This document shows, in pieces, positions 42,080 through 51,450 of a DNA stretch of 64,000 bases; position 1 is the first letter of the stretch; the number at the start of each line of letters is the position of its first letter. Position numbers and translations under genes: made by a program. This stretch comes from Prostheceraeus crozeri (lineage: Eukaryota; Platyhelminthes; Polycladida; Euryleptidae): assembly GCA_907163375.1 (NCBI GenBank), contig CAJQUW010015364.1, positions 124,001 to 188,000 on the forward strand. Reading direction: 5' to 3'. The notes below the pieces were generated by a model, which searched no databases, was not told the DNA's origin, and saw only the letters and a program-made list of their open reading frames with translations.

Positions 42080-44205
42080 AAAAAAACAGATCTTCTAATC
42101 TGATTAAGCTGTCCCCATTAGAAACCTATTCGCACGCCTCTTGAAAGTATCCAGATTGTATTGGTCAGGGAAAGTGGTCTGGGGAAGCTGATTCCAAAGC
42201 TTTACCGTGCGAACAAAAAAGCTTTTCGAGCGACTCACAGTACGTGCGCGTTCTAAGCTCACATTATAGCATGTGAGTGCATTAGCTCTGCGTGTGCTTC
42301 TGGAGAAGATCTTAGGTTTGGGTACGCACTTATTTACTGCAGAGTTGCTTCTACCGAAATAGTACCTGTAGAAGAGACTGAGTGAAGCAACATCCCGTCT
42401 GACGGAGAGCGGCTGCAACTTGCTAGCAAGTTTTTCACCCATGAGATTCTTGACACGTTTCTCAACCCGTTCAAGAAGGTTAAGATGCGTTTGTGGGGCG
42501 CCTGCCCACAGATGACAACAATACTCCATCAGAGGACGAATAGTGGACTTGTAAAGATAGCAGACAGTCTGTGGTGGAAGATAGCTGTTGGCACGATAGA
42601 GACTACCAATGCGTTGAGCTGCCTGCTTGCTAATGGATTGGATGTACGGTTTCCATGACAAGTCTTTCGTAACCGCCAAAATCCAAGGAAGGAGGTGGAA
42701 TCTTGTTCTCTGATCCTATTATCTGACATCTCAATGCTATGATCATCTTTTCCTTTAAGTCGTGAGTGCAGAATACGCTGAGTTTTTGAAGGATTGAATT
42801 AAGAACGTCGCATAACTGCTGACGTTGCTGAGTGTTTTTAGCGAGTCGCTCATTGGAATTGAAGAGTGTTGTGTCATCTGTATACATCACCAATTTACTC
42901 ACTAGGCAGTCTGGGAGGTCGTTGATGTACAGCAGAAAAAGAGTGGGTCCCAAAACTGACCCTTGAGGAACTCCTGCATTGACAAACTTTGTAGAAGACT
43001 TTTGGCCATCTAAGACGACAGATATCTGCCGGTCACTAAGGAAAGAAGCAAGAAGTTTGTGGAGTTGATCAGCAACTCCATAGGACTTTAGCTTCATAAG
43101 GAGTCCATGATGCTAGACTTTATCGAATGCCTTGGAAATATCCAAGGCAACTGATCTCGTCTCACCTTGTCTGTCAAGGACACGACTCACATGTTCAGCG
43201 ACATATGAAAGAAGATCTGCAGTTGATTGAGAGTGCCTGAAGCCATACTGTTCTTCTGATAGAAGGTTCTGAGTTAACAATGTGTTGGTTAATCACTGCT
43301 TCAAAAATCTTGCCAGCAATTGGAAGCAGGCTGATAGGACGGTAACTAGATGGAAGAGATGAGTCAGAACCATTCTTTGGAACTGGAACCACGGAAGCTA
43401 CTTTCCAACAAGAGGGAAACTCACCGGTTGATACACATCTACTGAACAGTTTGGATAAAAGTGGAGAAAGCTCAGGTGAGAAATGCTTAAAGACCGAAAC
43501 CGGGATGTCATCTGGTCCACTAGACTTAGAGCTGTCGAGACCGGCGATGATCTTTTTAACGTTTCGGACTGTGACTGAAGGAGGACTAACTGTCTCATCA
43601 GTGCGCGTGGGAATTGGGGGTGGAATTCTACCTGCATCGTCTACTGACGAATTCTTCGCAAACTCCTTGCAAAGAAGCTCGGCTTTGTCTGCTGAGGTTG
43701 TCGCCATAGAAGTACTGACTTCGGCATGACGGAGTGCTGGGATGGAGGATTTGTTCCTATTGGTGACACTGTTGTAAATCCTCCAGAAGTCCTTAGAGCC
43801 AAGTTTTTGGGTAGCAATGGATTTCCGTACATACAAAGCGTAACGGCTTTTGGACTGATGTATGGTTTCCTTGCAATGTCTACGTGCGGTTTTGTACAAT
43901 TCAAGATTGCCAGCGCTACTGTCCCGCTTATACTTATGGAAAAAGTGGTCACGCTGGCAACTTGCAGCTGCACATTCTGGTATAAACCAAGGTTGTGAGT
44001 GGGGCTTCATTTGGAAAGTACGGTGAGGAATGTAGGCCACCATCCCTATCTGAAGCCACTCTGTCAGTTCTTGCGCAGACTTGTGGACGTTCTCGCTCAG
44101 AATCAAATTCTCAGCTTGAACTTGACTAAGAAAAGTGCGGAAGCCACACCAGTCTGTTTTGGAGAATTGATAAACTGTTCTATGGAAGGGTGGAGACAGT
44201 AGTAG
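42080..44205 (-). mobile_element. 5'-truncated LINE, CR1/jockey-like group (minus strand)
   Basis: On the minus strand the element starts inside the endonuclease-RT linker and runs to the 3' end of RT near 42,104. A short A-rich tail (42,075-42,090) follows. The pattern PLMEYCCHLWAGAP and DVASLSLFYRYYFG in the C-terminal region is common in CR1/jockey-like LINEs of invertebrates (possibly Daphne/Crack-like). Three different reading frames are used in succession, so at least two frameshifts exist. No target duplication was found. Confidence 0.75.
42104..44200 (-). pseudogene. LINE reverse transcriptase, broken
   Basis: RT blocks in order are KIIAGLDSSKSSGPDDIPVS and VPVPKNGSDSSLPSSYRPIS (frame of 43,195-44,200), then a frameshift near 43,270. 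A TAG stands where DKVWHH-type sequence is expected near 43,110. NAGVPQGSVLGPTLFLLYIN and the catalytic box YTDDTTLF lie at 42,630-43,097; the usual residue before the Asp pair is Ala, here Thr. A second frameshift near 42,680 leads into MAVTKDLSWKPYIQSISKQA and the C-terminal domain ending FKRRANRFLMG. Dead copy. Confidence 0.8.
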
Positions 44206-44207
44206 TA

Positions 44208-44259
44208 TAGGGTGTGAGATCCGGCGCGTCGCTTCGCTCGGCACCGGATCCCACACCTA
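44208..44259. repeat. GC-rich hairpin at the Polinton 2 left boundary
   Basis: GGTGTGAGATCCGGCGC and the reverse complement of GCACCGGATCCCACACC form a 17-bp stem with two G-T type mismatches. The loop (CGTCGCTTCGCTCG) is itself partly self-complementary. The GC content stands out in this A/T-rich region. The LINE ends immediately before it. Confidence 0.7.
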
Positions 44260-44287
44260 GGTAGATATAAAAATGAAAAAATGAAAA

Positions 44288-44445
44288 AATAGGGTCCTCT
44301 TGAAATTAGCAAATCAAAATTCAAAAAATAGGGTCCTCTTGAAATTAGCAAATCAAAATGCAGAAATAGGGACCTCTTGAAATTTAGCAAATCAAAATGA
44401 AAAGATAGGAGCCTTCTGAAATTTATTAAATCAAAAAAAAAATGC
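44288..44445. repeat. Polinton 2 end: 39-bp tandem repeat, 4 units
   Basis: Units start near 44,288, 44,327, 44,367 and 44,406 with ATAGGGTCCTCTTGAAATTA, followed by GCAAATCAAAAT and an A-rich run. Divergence rises toward the gene side. Confidence 0.8.
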
Positions 44446-44467
44446 AATAAAAATATTCATTTAAAAA

Positions 44468-44749
44468 ATGGAAGATGTAAAAACAAAAGAACCATCAGCC
44501 CCTTTATATCCTTCATTATCATATGAAATGGATGTAGCAAAACACAAAGATAGAGTTAGGTACATGAAAGATAAGGAAGCGCAATTATTGCTTAGACTAG
44601 AACATTATGATAAATTAAGAAAAAGATGGACTATAGTTAAGAATGTAACACAAGGCGTTGGAGCATTTGTAACAGTTTCTTTAGGTGCTCTCACTATTGT
44701 CATTTCATCTGGCGTTCTTACAATTCCTGTTGTTGCTACAGCTTTGTGA
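44468..44749 (+). CDS. Polinton 2: small membrane-type protein, 93 aa
   Basis: The N-terminal half is charged (KHKDRVRYMKDKEAQLLLRL). The C-terminal half (residues about 63-93) is a glycine/valine/isoleucine-rich hydrophobic stretch with two possible membrane passes. Polinton 1 keeps a remnant at 15,647-15,847. It is the first gene from this end and reads toward the protease. The function is unknown; a membrane-associated virion or replication-site protein is possible. Confidence 0.55.
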   Translation: MEDVKTKEPSAPLYPSLSYEMDVAKHKDRVRYMKDKEAQLLLRLEHYDKLRKRWTIVKNVTQGVGAFVTVSLGALTIVISSGVLTIPVVATAL

Positions 44750-45556
44750 TACAATTAGAATTTAGTTGTACGTTAGGCAAGTTGTTTTAATTCTTACCAG
44801 CGCGTCACCACTTCCGCATGACGTCAAAGCATCTGCCAGCTCTACTGTTTCATTTCTGTCTCTTCTGTCATTGTATCGTGTGCGCCGCTGTGTTCAGTCA
44901 TGACACAAGAAGTTAACGAAGAGCAGTCAAATATTATTGCTGCGTTTCCGGAGTTATTTGCAGAAATTTCAAAAACGATATATTTCCAATGACAAGAAGG
45001 AAGAATATAACGCTTTTATCATTGAACAAATGGGTAATTTCCTATTATTTTTGCCCCTGCATTTTTTTGATAAGGAGAAAAAACGGAGAAGAAAGGCAAA
45101 ACGCTTACTTGTGAAAGAAAAGAAAGAAAGAGAAGGGGGGGCGAAAAGATTGACAACCTTCATCATCAATTATCGACGTGTTTATCTACCCGATATGAAT
45201 TTGTGGATTGCTTAAAAGACTCATTGTTAGAAGATTGTCTTCGGAAATATGAAAGCTTTTGCTATCAATCATTTTCATTATGTTGTTATATGACGTCATT
45301 TTTCTCGCATCTAATGAAAGCTTGTCCACGCGTGGACATATCGTTCATGCAATTTGTAATATTATAGTTAGTAGACGATTGTTGTAAAGAAGTTAGAAAG
45401 TAGCTGATTTTAATTTATTTTACTGGAGAACGCAATATTCATAGACTTGTGCAGATGCATTTTGTAAATATACATATACCCAAATTGAAATATCCATGTG
45501 TTGTTATTAATTTCAAATTTACGGGAATATAATAGATACAATATATTTTATGAAAA
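44750..45556. other. Polinton 2 spacer between small protein and protease
   Basis: The spacer holds short frames only. One at 44,899-44,990 starts MTQEVNEEQSNIIAAFPELF but is short and not recognised. A lysine/arginine-rich frame at 44,937-45,215 looks like chance. The sequence is more GC-rich near 44,800-44,900 than its neighbours. The region before 45,557 is A/T-rich and likely carries the protease promoter. Confidence 0.4.
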
Positions 45557-45982
45557 ATGACAAGTCTGACTGAGTTCTTAAAAATATATGGGAAGCAAAC
45601 AACTACGAATTTTGACCTAAAGAAAATTGCTAATCAATTGGGAATAAAGAATTTTCACATATTGATGAGGGATGAATTACTATTGATAAAAGATGTACCT
45701 GAAGTGAATTTCGTAGCAAATCTCCACACATCAGACCAAAAAGGAGTACATTGGTCAGCAGGTGCCTCTAATAAAAATGGTGATAATTTCTATTTCGATT
45801 CATACGGACTTCCACCTACAAATGAAGTAAGAGAAATACTGGGAAATGGAATTTATAATACATTTCAAATTCAAAAACCAGGAACAACTTACTGTGGACA
45901 ATCATGTCCTTATGTTTTACTGAAATTACAGGAAGGAGTACCATTTCTTGATATTATGTTAGAATTGAATAAAGGAATTTAA
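45557..45982 (+). CDS. Polinton 2: adenovirus-type cysteine protease, 141 aa
   Basis: The family motifs are in order: GVHWSAG (His), NFYFDSYGLPPTNEV (Asp) and TTYCGQSCPYVLL (Gln and nucleophile Cys). The protein is about 140 residues, short but normal for Polinton proteases. It would process capsid and minor proteins. The start at 45,557 (MTSLTEFLKIYGKQTTTNF) is the first ATG. It converges with the integrase gene. The Polinton 1 copy at 8,656-9,129 is roughly three quarters identical. Confidence 0.8.
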   Translation: MTSLTEFLKIYGKQTTTNFDLKKIANQLGIKNFHILMRDELLLIKDVPEVNFVANLHTSDQKGVHWSAGASNKNGDNFYFDSYGLPPTNEVREILGNGIYNTFQIQKPGTTYCGQSCPYVLLKLQEGVPFLDIMLELNKGI

Positions 45983-45997
45983 TTCCCGAAACGTTAG

Positions 45998-46860
45998 TTC
46001 CAAAAATTAAAAATCACTTCTTTGTAATTCGTTTTCATAAAATCTGCCAGTGATTTCCTGATCATCCAAATCTCTAATTTCATAAGTAATCGGATAAGTT
46101 TGATTTATTTTACAAACTTCAAATATCTCTTTAGTCCAATAGCCTACAAAACATTTTTCGAATTTATTTTTATATTTAAATATTCTAACTCTATCTCCAA
46201 TCTTAAATTTCGGCTTACGTTTCTGTAAATTCGGATTACTCTCATTCGAATAATTATTTTCGAATATTTTCTTTCGTATTAAATCAGGATCATCAGAAGC
46301 CTTCTTTGGAGTTTCTTCAATACCTGAATGAACTTTATTATTGCACTGATCTACAATTCCTGGTAGTATCTTCAGCCATTTCTGATTACCTTGTTCTGTA
46401 AATCTCAGGAAGATCTTACCTTTTAATGATCTATTAAAATTCTCTATTTCTACAGCCTTTCCAGCATTTTCTGTGGAATAAACTAAATCGAATAGTGGCT
46501 TAACATTTCTATTATAAAATTCAGATCCTTTATCAACGAATAGCTTCTTTGGTGTTCTATTATTTTCTTTAAAGATTTCTTCAAACGCATATTTAACTGA
46601 CAGACCACTTTTGTTTTTTAAAGGCTTTACTAAGCGAATCTAGTATATAAATCTATAACGGTCAATGCGTACTTAAACCCTCTTTCGTTCGGCATATTGA
46701 TTAGATCTGCACTCCAAATATCATCTTTATTTAATACTTTTACTTTCAATAGATATTTAGGCTTTCTATATTCCCTATGAATTTCGGGCGCGTAGGTTTC
46801 ATCCATCCCCTGGCCAAAAAGCATTTTTTCTTGTAAAGCTTTCTTAACAAACATTCTTTC
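45998..46860 (-). pseudogene. Polinton 2: retroviral-type integrase region, broken
   Basis: Minus-strand segments match an rve integrase. HREYRKPKYLLKVKVLNKDD precedes the core, where ADLINMPNERGFKYALTVID is readable. Further segments lead to a basic C-terminal part and the end near 46,000. It corresponds to 7,860-8,660 of Polinton 1. The gene is broken. It lies directly downstream of the PLA2-like domain. Confidence 0.7.
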
Positions 46861-46869
46861 AATTCTTTC

Positions 46870-47244
46870 TCAAAAGGAAGGATTCTGAATACTATCTAAT
46901 TCTTGTATCATTATCTTATCTGCTTCATGTCGTGAACTTAGGTCATGATTTCGATAAGCTAGATCGTATCTATAAGCCGCTGCATCTACTCTATTTATTG
47001 GTTTACTATTTTCTCTAGGTGTATTATCATCGTTTAATCTTAAATCTAATCTTGTGCCGGGCCCCGTAAAATTATGCCCAGGTAAATGTTTCTCTTTCGA
47101 ATATTTACTCCAAATAAAGACAGGAAAGTTTTCTAATGCTTTTTGTATGTCACCTCCGGTGTGGTGACAGTTTGAGGTGCTATGTACTTTTAAGAGATAA
47201 TCCATTAGATCTAGATTTGAAATTCTTAAGTTATTCAAATTCAT
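46870..47244 (-). CDS. Polinton 2: phospholipase A2-like domain
   Basis: Motifs are FTGPGTRLDLRLN (calcium-loop type) and NRVDAAAYRYDLAYRNHDLS (catalytic-helix type), then SRHEADKIMIQEL. It is the counterpart of 7,369-7,850. The family is related to parvoviral VP1 PLA2 and would act on membranes during entry; that role is inference. The domain is followed by the integrase in the same direction. Confidence 0.65.
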   Translation of the reverse strand: MNLNNLRISNLDLMDYLLKVHSTSNCHHTGGDIQKALENFPVFIWSKYSKEKHLPGHNFTGPGTRLDLRLNDDNTPRENSKPINRVDAAAYRYDLAYRNHDLSSRHEADKIMIQELDSIQNPSF

Positions 47245-47260
47245 TTTTAAAGATTAAATC

Positions 47261-47734
47261 TTATCGTGCCATACTAGGATTTAGACATATGCCAGATCCA
47301 TCTTTTGTTTCTTTTATTTCAATTAAATCATCAATATTATGTAGTACATTTTTAAGAACTCGTTTCCCTTCATCAACTAAATTTAATTTACTAATAAAAT
47401 CATCTACTATTCCCTCACCCCTAGCCGCTTTCTCTAACTCCCTATTATGACGTTTTTGTTCTTCTAATGCTGCTTTCTCTGATTTATTTTTATTTACTGC
47501 TTGGACAATACCAGCTGTCCCACCTGCAACACTTCCTGCTGCTGCTATACCTCCTATTATTAGTGGAATTAATGGGAGAATTCCACCGTTCTTTTCTTCT
47601 TGTAATTTAATATTCTCTATCATTGGTTTATTTATGTAATACTTCTTTCTGTCAATAGTAATAGTTTTAGGGGTATTTTTGTCGATGATGTTACGTAGTT
47701 TTAATTCAACCGTTTTATTATTCACTTGCACCAT
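47261..47734 (-). CDS. Polinton 2: small hydrophobic capsid-associated type protein, 157 aa
   Basis: The N-terminal part (TVELKLRNIIDKNTPKTITI) is basic. A glycine/alanine-rich segment (GGIAAAGSVAGGTAGI, residues about 61-77) could span or disturb a membrane. A charged helix (EEQKRHNRELEKAARGEG) follows, and the tail has a DGSGICLNP block. Polinton 1 has a counterpart at 6,806-7,290. It lies just downstream of the capsid gene in the same direction. A minor capsid or core protein is likely but not proven. Confidence 0.55.
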   Translation of the reverse strand: MVQVNNKTVELKLRNIIDKNTPKTITIDRKKYYINKPMIENIKLQEEKNGGILPLIPLIIGGIAAAGSVAGGTAGIVQAVNKNKSEKAALEEQKRHNRELEKAARGEGIVDDFISKLNLVDEGKRVLKNVLHNIDDLIEIKETKDGSGICLNPSMAR

Positions 47735-47791
47735 TTTTTAATAAAAAATTTATAGCATTGGGTTACTAACCGATCGACGTAGTCTTGGGCT

Positions 47792-49039
47792 TTAGCCTAT
47801 CCTAACCATTTTTCCATTAAGAATTTCAATAGAATATTCGGAGTCTTCTGGCAATAAACCATAAGCCATCAATGATGTTGTGGAATTATTCTTTTCGATA
47901 TTAATTGTCACATCACAACCATTCTTAATAATATCTTCCGATTGTACTTTTAAATCAAAGCATAAAACAGGATATAAATTCTTCCAATCCACAGGAGTTA
48001 ATTGTGCTTCTACTCCAAATTCTCGACACAAATTTCTATAAGCATCATATCCTTCCATAAACTGATTATTGGTGTTATCAAATATCAATGGATCAATAGG
48101 ATAACGTAATAGTAATTTAATGAAATTTGTAAACTTCGAATTCAATTAATATGGAAAAGACTATTGTTCTTATCAAAACTAGGTGTTTCATTCTTTTGAA
48201 AAGTGAGTAAAAAATATCTTGGAGTATTTGATGTTCTAGTGAAATGCCAGTTAAATCTTTGTACAGTAAAAGTGACAGAACTTGCAGTACGCTTCATTAA
48301 ACTTACTGGAATTGGTTTTTTCGTATTTAATCTTTTCGTAATAGTTGTTTCAACCTCTAAACTAGGAGTACTATGTTTTACCCGCCATTCAAGTCTATCA
48401 ATTTTTAGGTATGCTTTCTTCCCAGCCTTTCCATAAAATATTGCTTCATTATTTAAAGTACGATGAACTATGAGTTTGAATTTCAATTGACATGATATTT
48501 TGGTGTAATCCAAATAACCGAATAACGGAGTTAATGACCAATCAACAGTTTGTTTACTTTTATTATTATAATTACGTCTTTTCTGATATGAGCTATTTTG
48601 TGTAACTGTTTAACTGTTTCACTATGTTTTCTACATCTTTCGCAATTCCTGCTGCGTCTGTTCCAGTGTGAGTTAAATCATCTTTTAGTATGCCGGTATG
48701 GTTATCAGGAAACCAACCTTCGATTTCATGCATTTTATTATTTTCACCTATTGTAACAAATCGAAGCATTGTATCAATAATACCAGGAGAATCACTTATT
48801 GTTTCTATATTTTGTGTTGCAACATCCAAACGCATTTGTGTAAATAATCTTGGAAAGAAATTGTTTTCTAATGTAATATTATCCGTAGCAGGTAATGGTG
48901 TTGTAAAATCACCATCAGAATATAGAGAATACTCACAGTGTAAAAATGAATCGGGTAAATATAAATAACTTTGCTGATTATCAACTTCAAAAATTAAATC
49001 ACCTCCAGTATTCACTCTCCCTGAAGATCCGGGATTCAT
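47792..49039 (-). pseudogene. Polinton 2: major capsid protein region, broken
   Basis: The first part (48,593-49,039) contains GGDLIFEVDNQQSYLYLPDS, FFPRLFTQMRLDVATQNIET and IEGWFPDNHTGILKDDL, typical of the first jelly roll of the Polinton capsid. The later parts carry LKIDRLEWRVKH, FNWHFTRTSNTPRYFLLTFQ and CDVTINIEKNNSTTSLMAYG from the second. The gene has a few breaks. It is the hexon-like shell protein of the virus-like particle predicted for Polintons. Confidence 0.7.
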
Positions 49040-49163
49040 AGCAACTCTTATATAGTCATTCTTTTTTTTGATTGTAACTAACGAACGGGGGATCGTCTAA
49101 TCTGAATTTGCTTTCAATCAGAGTTGACTTTATATTTTTTATTAGAAAAAATCAGTTTGGTAC

Positions 49164-49189
49164 TCGGCTAAAGCCTCTGAACAAAGTTC
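49164..49189. promoter_or_regulatory. gene-end hairpin pair after the 49,192-49,626 gene
   Basis: Read with the gene (minus strand), the stop is followed within a few bases by GAACTTTGTTC and then GGCTTTAGCC. Both are perfect short hairpins with loops of two or three bases. The same pair recurs at 49,674-49,725. Confidence 0.5.
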
Positions 49190-49191
49190 TG

Positions 49192-49626
49192 CTAGAATTT
49201 TGCTAAACCATTTCCTCTCATTTCTTCAATTGTTTTTTCATCATGTTTACTTTCCATCTTCGCTAATTTAGCAATTTTGTTTTTTGTTTCCTCTGAAAGC
49301 TTTTTGTCTTTTTGCATTTCTTTAGCATCATTCCTAAGTTTACGAATAGCTTCTAGTTGCTTTAATTCGTTTTGTGACTTAACAGCATTCGATATTGCAC
49401 TAGCTGTACTACCTATAGCAGCTGCTCCTTTAGCAGCAGATGAAATCAAATCTTTATTATTTTTAATCAAGTTAACGATACTTCCGATACCAGAAAAGAT
49501 ACCAGCTCCTTCTTTTTGAATAGTTTCTACACTGTCATAATGGTACACAGGTTTCATAGATGTTTCATGAGCAATTTTATTATTTGAAGCAAAATGTTTA
49601 AGATTGCGTTTATAAATTATAGGCAT
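49192..49626 (-). CDS. Polinton 2: small structural-type protein, 144 aa
   Basis: The frame includes MKPVYHYDSVETIQKEGAGI, a small-residue helix SAAKGAAAIGSTASAISNAV (residues about 62-82) and a basic coiled-coil C-terminal half ending RGNGLAKF. The Polinton 1 counterpart at 4,973-5,345 starts at the equivalent of the internal Met (about residue 27), so that Met may be the true start. The amphipathic alanine-rich helix recalls membrane-lytic minor capsid proteins such as adenovirus pVI, but I see no direct family signature. Confidence 0.5.
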   Translation of the reverse strand: MPIIYKRNLKHFASNNKIAHETSMKPVYHYDSVETIQKEGAGIFSGIGSIVNLIKNNKDLISSAAKGAAAIGSTASAISNAVKSQNELKQLEAIRKLRNDAKEMQKDKKLSEETKNKIAKLAKMESKHDEKTIEEMRGNGLAKF

Positions 49627-49673
49627 TTTTTAAGCTTAAATTTGACTTTTGGGGAAAATATTTACGTTTGTGG

Positions 49674-49756
49674 TCGGCTAAAGCCTCTGAACACAGTGGT
49701 CGGTTAAAGCCTCTGAACAAGGTTCTATAGGTTAGTAACCTGAGGACCTTTGGTCC
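49674..49756. promoter_or_regulatory. chain of short perfect hairpins after the fibre-like gene
   Basis: Elements are GGCTAAAGCC (49,676-49,685), GAACAAGGTTC (49,715-49,725), GGTTAGTAACC (49,730-49,740) and GGACCTTTGGTCC (49,744-49,756), plus a second TCGGTTAAAGCCTCTGAACA at 49,700-49,719. The fibre-like gene stop is at 49,759, so the chain begins just after it. The same chain is upstream of the next gene. Confidence 0.55.
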
Positions 49757-49758
49757 GA

Positions 49759-50592
49759 TTAAGATTTACGTGTGTGAATGGACAACACCCGCTTGATAAC
49801 TTTATTTATTTTCTGTTGCACTTTATCTATCGCGTCAAGCAGCGTGTGATGTATTTTAATTTCTTTTTCATTTACTTCTAATTTTTTCTCACTTTTCTTT
49901 ACTTCTGTTTTAAGAGCATCCAATTGAACTTTAATAGCATTCAACTGTTCCTTATTTCCTTTAGAATTTTTCTTTACTTCATGTTCTAAATTCGTTTTAA
50001 GGGTCTTTAATTCGCTCACCTTTTTTTTAAGTGCTTTAACTTCATTTATCATTCTGTTTATGTGCTTTGCTTGTTGTGTGATTCGGCTACTTAATTCATC
50101 AACACTTTTTTGGAATGTGGATTGCAGCTGTTGTAAGTATTGTAATAATTTTTGATTCTTTTCGCTAACTTCTTCTAACTCTTCTTTCAGTTGTTTATTT
50201 TGATTTGTATTCTTTGCAATTGCAGACTTTAAATTTAGTGATAACAGGATTACAAGTTTTGAATGTTCTGTTATTTTTTTATGAAGTTTTGATATATCTG
50301 CTTCTATATTTCCATGTTTGCTACTTAGGTTTGTTAGCTTTTCTCGCAGTCTTTCATCATTCTGCTTTAGAAGCTTTGTTTCTTTCATTAGTGGAGTCAG
50401 CTGTGTCACAATTCTATCGAACTGTATATCAACATATTCTTTATTTGCTAACTCAGTATTTTGTTGTGGAAGAATAGAAAGATGTAACGGTCCTGTTAAA
50501 ACGTCTCCTGTTTTCATGATATAGTTGTCTAGTTCTATTTCTGATTCTCGATTATTCGGAATGTAAGCACACCCGCCAACATTTGTTAACAT
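49759..50592 (-). CDS. Polinton 2: fibre-like coiled-coil protein, about 277 aa
   Basis: From the Met matching Polinton 1 the protein starts LTNVGGCAYIPNNRESEIEL, then MKTGDVLTGPLHLS and ELANKEYVD. This GD-x-L-TGPL/NKEYVD pair is the hallmark of the N-terminal repeats of many phage tail fibres. The remaining 210 residues are a long heptad-rich coiled coil (KLLKQNDERLREKLTNLSSK, later KKVSELKTLKTNLEHEVKKN), ending LDAIDKVQQKINKVIKR. An upstream extension in frame to 50,691 is not conserved. A trimeric spike, fibre or scaffold is inferred. The gene order puts it with the late capsid genes. Confidence 0.6.
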   Translation of the reverse strand: MLTNVGGCAYIPNNRESEIELDNYIMKTGDVLTGPLHLSILPQQNTELANKEYVDIQFDRIVTQLTPLMKETKLLKQNDERLREKLTNLSSKHGNIEADISKLHKKITEHSKLVILLSLNLKSAIAKNTNQNKQLKEELEEVSEKNQKLLQYLQQLQSTFQKSVDELSSRITQQAKHINRMINEVKALKKKVSELKTLKTNLEHEVKKNSKGNKEQLNAIKVQLDALKTEVKKSEKKLEVNEKEIKIHHTLLDAIDKVQQKINKVIKRVLSIHTRKS

Positions 50593-50614
50593 CACTTTTT
50601 TTCTGTTAAAAAAT

Positions 50615-51255
50615 ATGTTATCCAACAAAGTCGACGCTTCACGTTTCAGCATCGAAGATGCAGTCAACGGAATCAAGCTTCTATCCAACAAAGTTGGCGG
50701 AACTAAGGTTCTATGCGAAATCTGTAATTTATCTTTTCGTAATAAAGCATTATTAAATAAACATATGAAAGTAGTTCATGCGACAGTACAGCAAGTACAC
50801 CCAGTACAGCCAGTACAAGTACACCCAGTACGCCTCCTGCATGAACAGCCAGTTCAAGTACAGTCAGTACACCCAGTACACCCAGTACAACAAAAGGTAA
50901 CACAAGCAAAAAAGAAAAAACATGTAATGACTGTGGGAAAAGTATAACGTCGAAGAATTTTGCCCGGCACCTAAGGACATGTCAATTACCACCACTCCCT
51001 AAAATAAAAGATAGACAATGTATGTGTTATAATAAATTCTTCACTAGTCAGGGGTTTTCTAATCATTATAATGCATGTTCTACTAACACACGAAAATGCA
51101 ATAATTGCGAAATTTTGAAACCCAAATCGGAATTTTATGATAGTAAGTACCAATGTGAAGATTGTTTAAAGGTACAAGTAAGATGCTCCAACTGTAACAA
51201 AGTTTTATTGAAGAAAAGCTTCCCGCGGCATGCAGCCATTTGTGTGGGAAAGTAA
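50615..51255 (+). CDS. Polinton 2: zinc-finger protein with VHPVQ repeats, in two pieces
   Basis: The region encodes a first finger (CEICNLSFRNKALLNKHMKV), a proline/valine/glutamine repeat tract (HPVQPVQVHPV and similar, 50,777-50,897), and a second finger near 50,930. Further cysteine pairs lie at 51,022-51,255 (CYNKFFTSQGFSNHYNAC, CNNCEILKPKSEFYDSKYQC, CSNCNKVLLKKSFPRHAAIC). The Polinton 1 counterpart at 3,191-3,943 has the same finger order but different repeats. It may bind DNA and act early. It diverges from the fibre-like gene with only a short gap, so the two share a promoter region. Confidence 0.55.
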
Positions 51256-51450
51256 CCTTGGGTGTGGGAAAGTAACTTTGGGTGGGGGAAAGTAACTTTG
51301 GGTGTGGGAAAGTAACTTTGGGTGTGGGAAAGTAACTTTGCTTCTGTAGTAGTTCAGAACCCTCCTCATACACACGGGTGACTGGATAAGGCTTCGTTTT
51401 GGGCCCCGGAACAGGGTTGGAAAGTAACTTTAGGTGTGGGAAAGTAACTT
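51241..51450. repeat. 21-bp tandem repeat with GTGTGGGAAAGTAACTTTGG units
   Basis: Five consecutive units lie at 51,243-51,345, and one or two more near 51,419-51,450 after a short gap. The first unit overlaps the end of the zinc-finger frame. The remainder of 51,256-51,687 holds two CCCGGAACAGG-containing segments (near 51,405 and 51,516), the second flanked by CTGTTC to make a hairpin. No gene is seen. Confidence 0.8.

Noticed and set aside
44937-45215. Lysine/arginine-rich 92-residue frame in the Polinton 2 spacer
   Set aside because: It is low-complexity sequence with no counterpart in Polinton 1 and no supporting neighbour signal.
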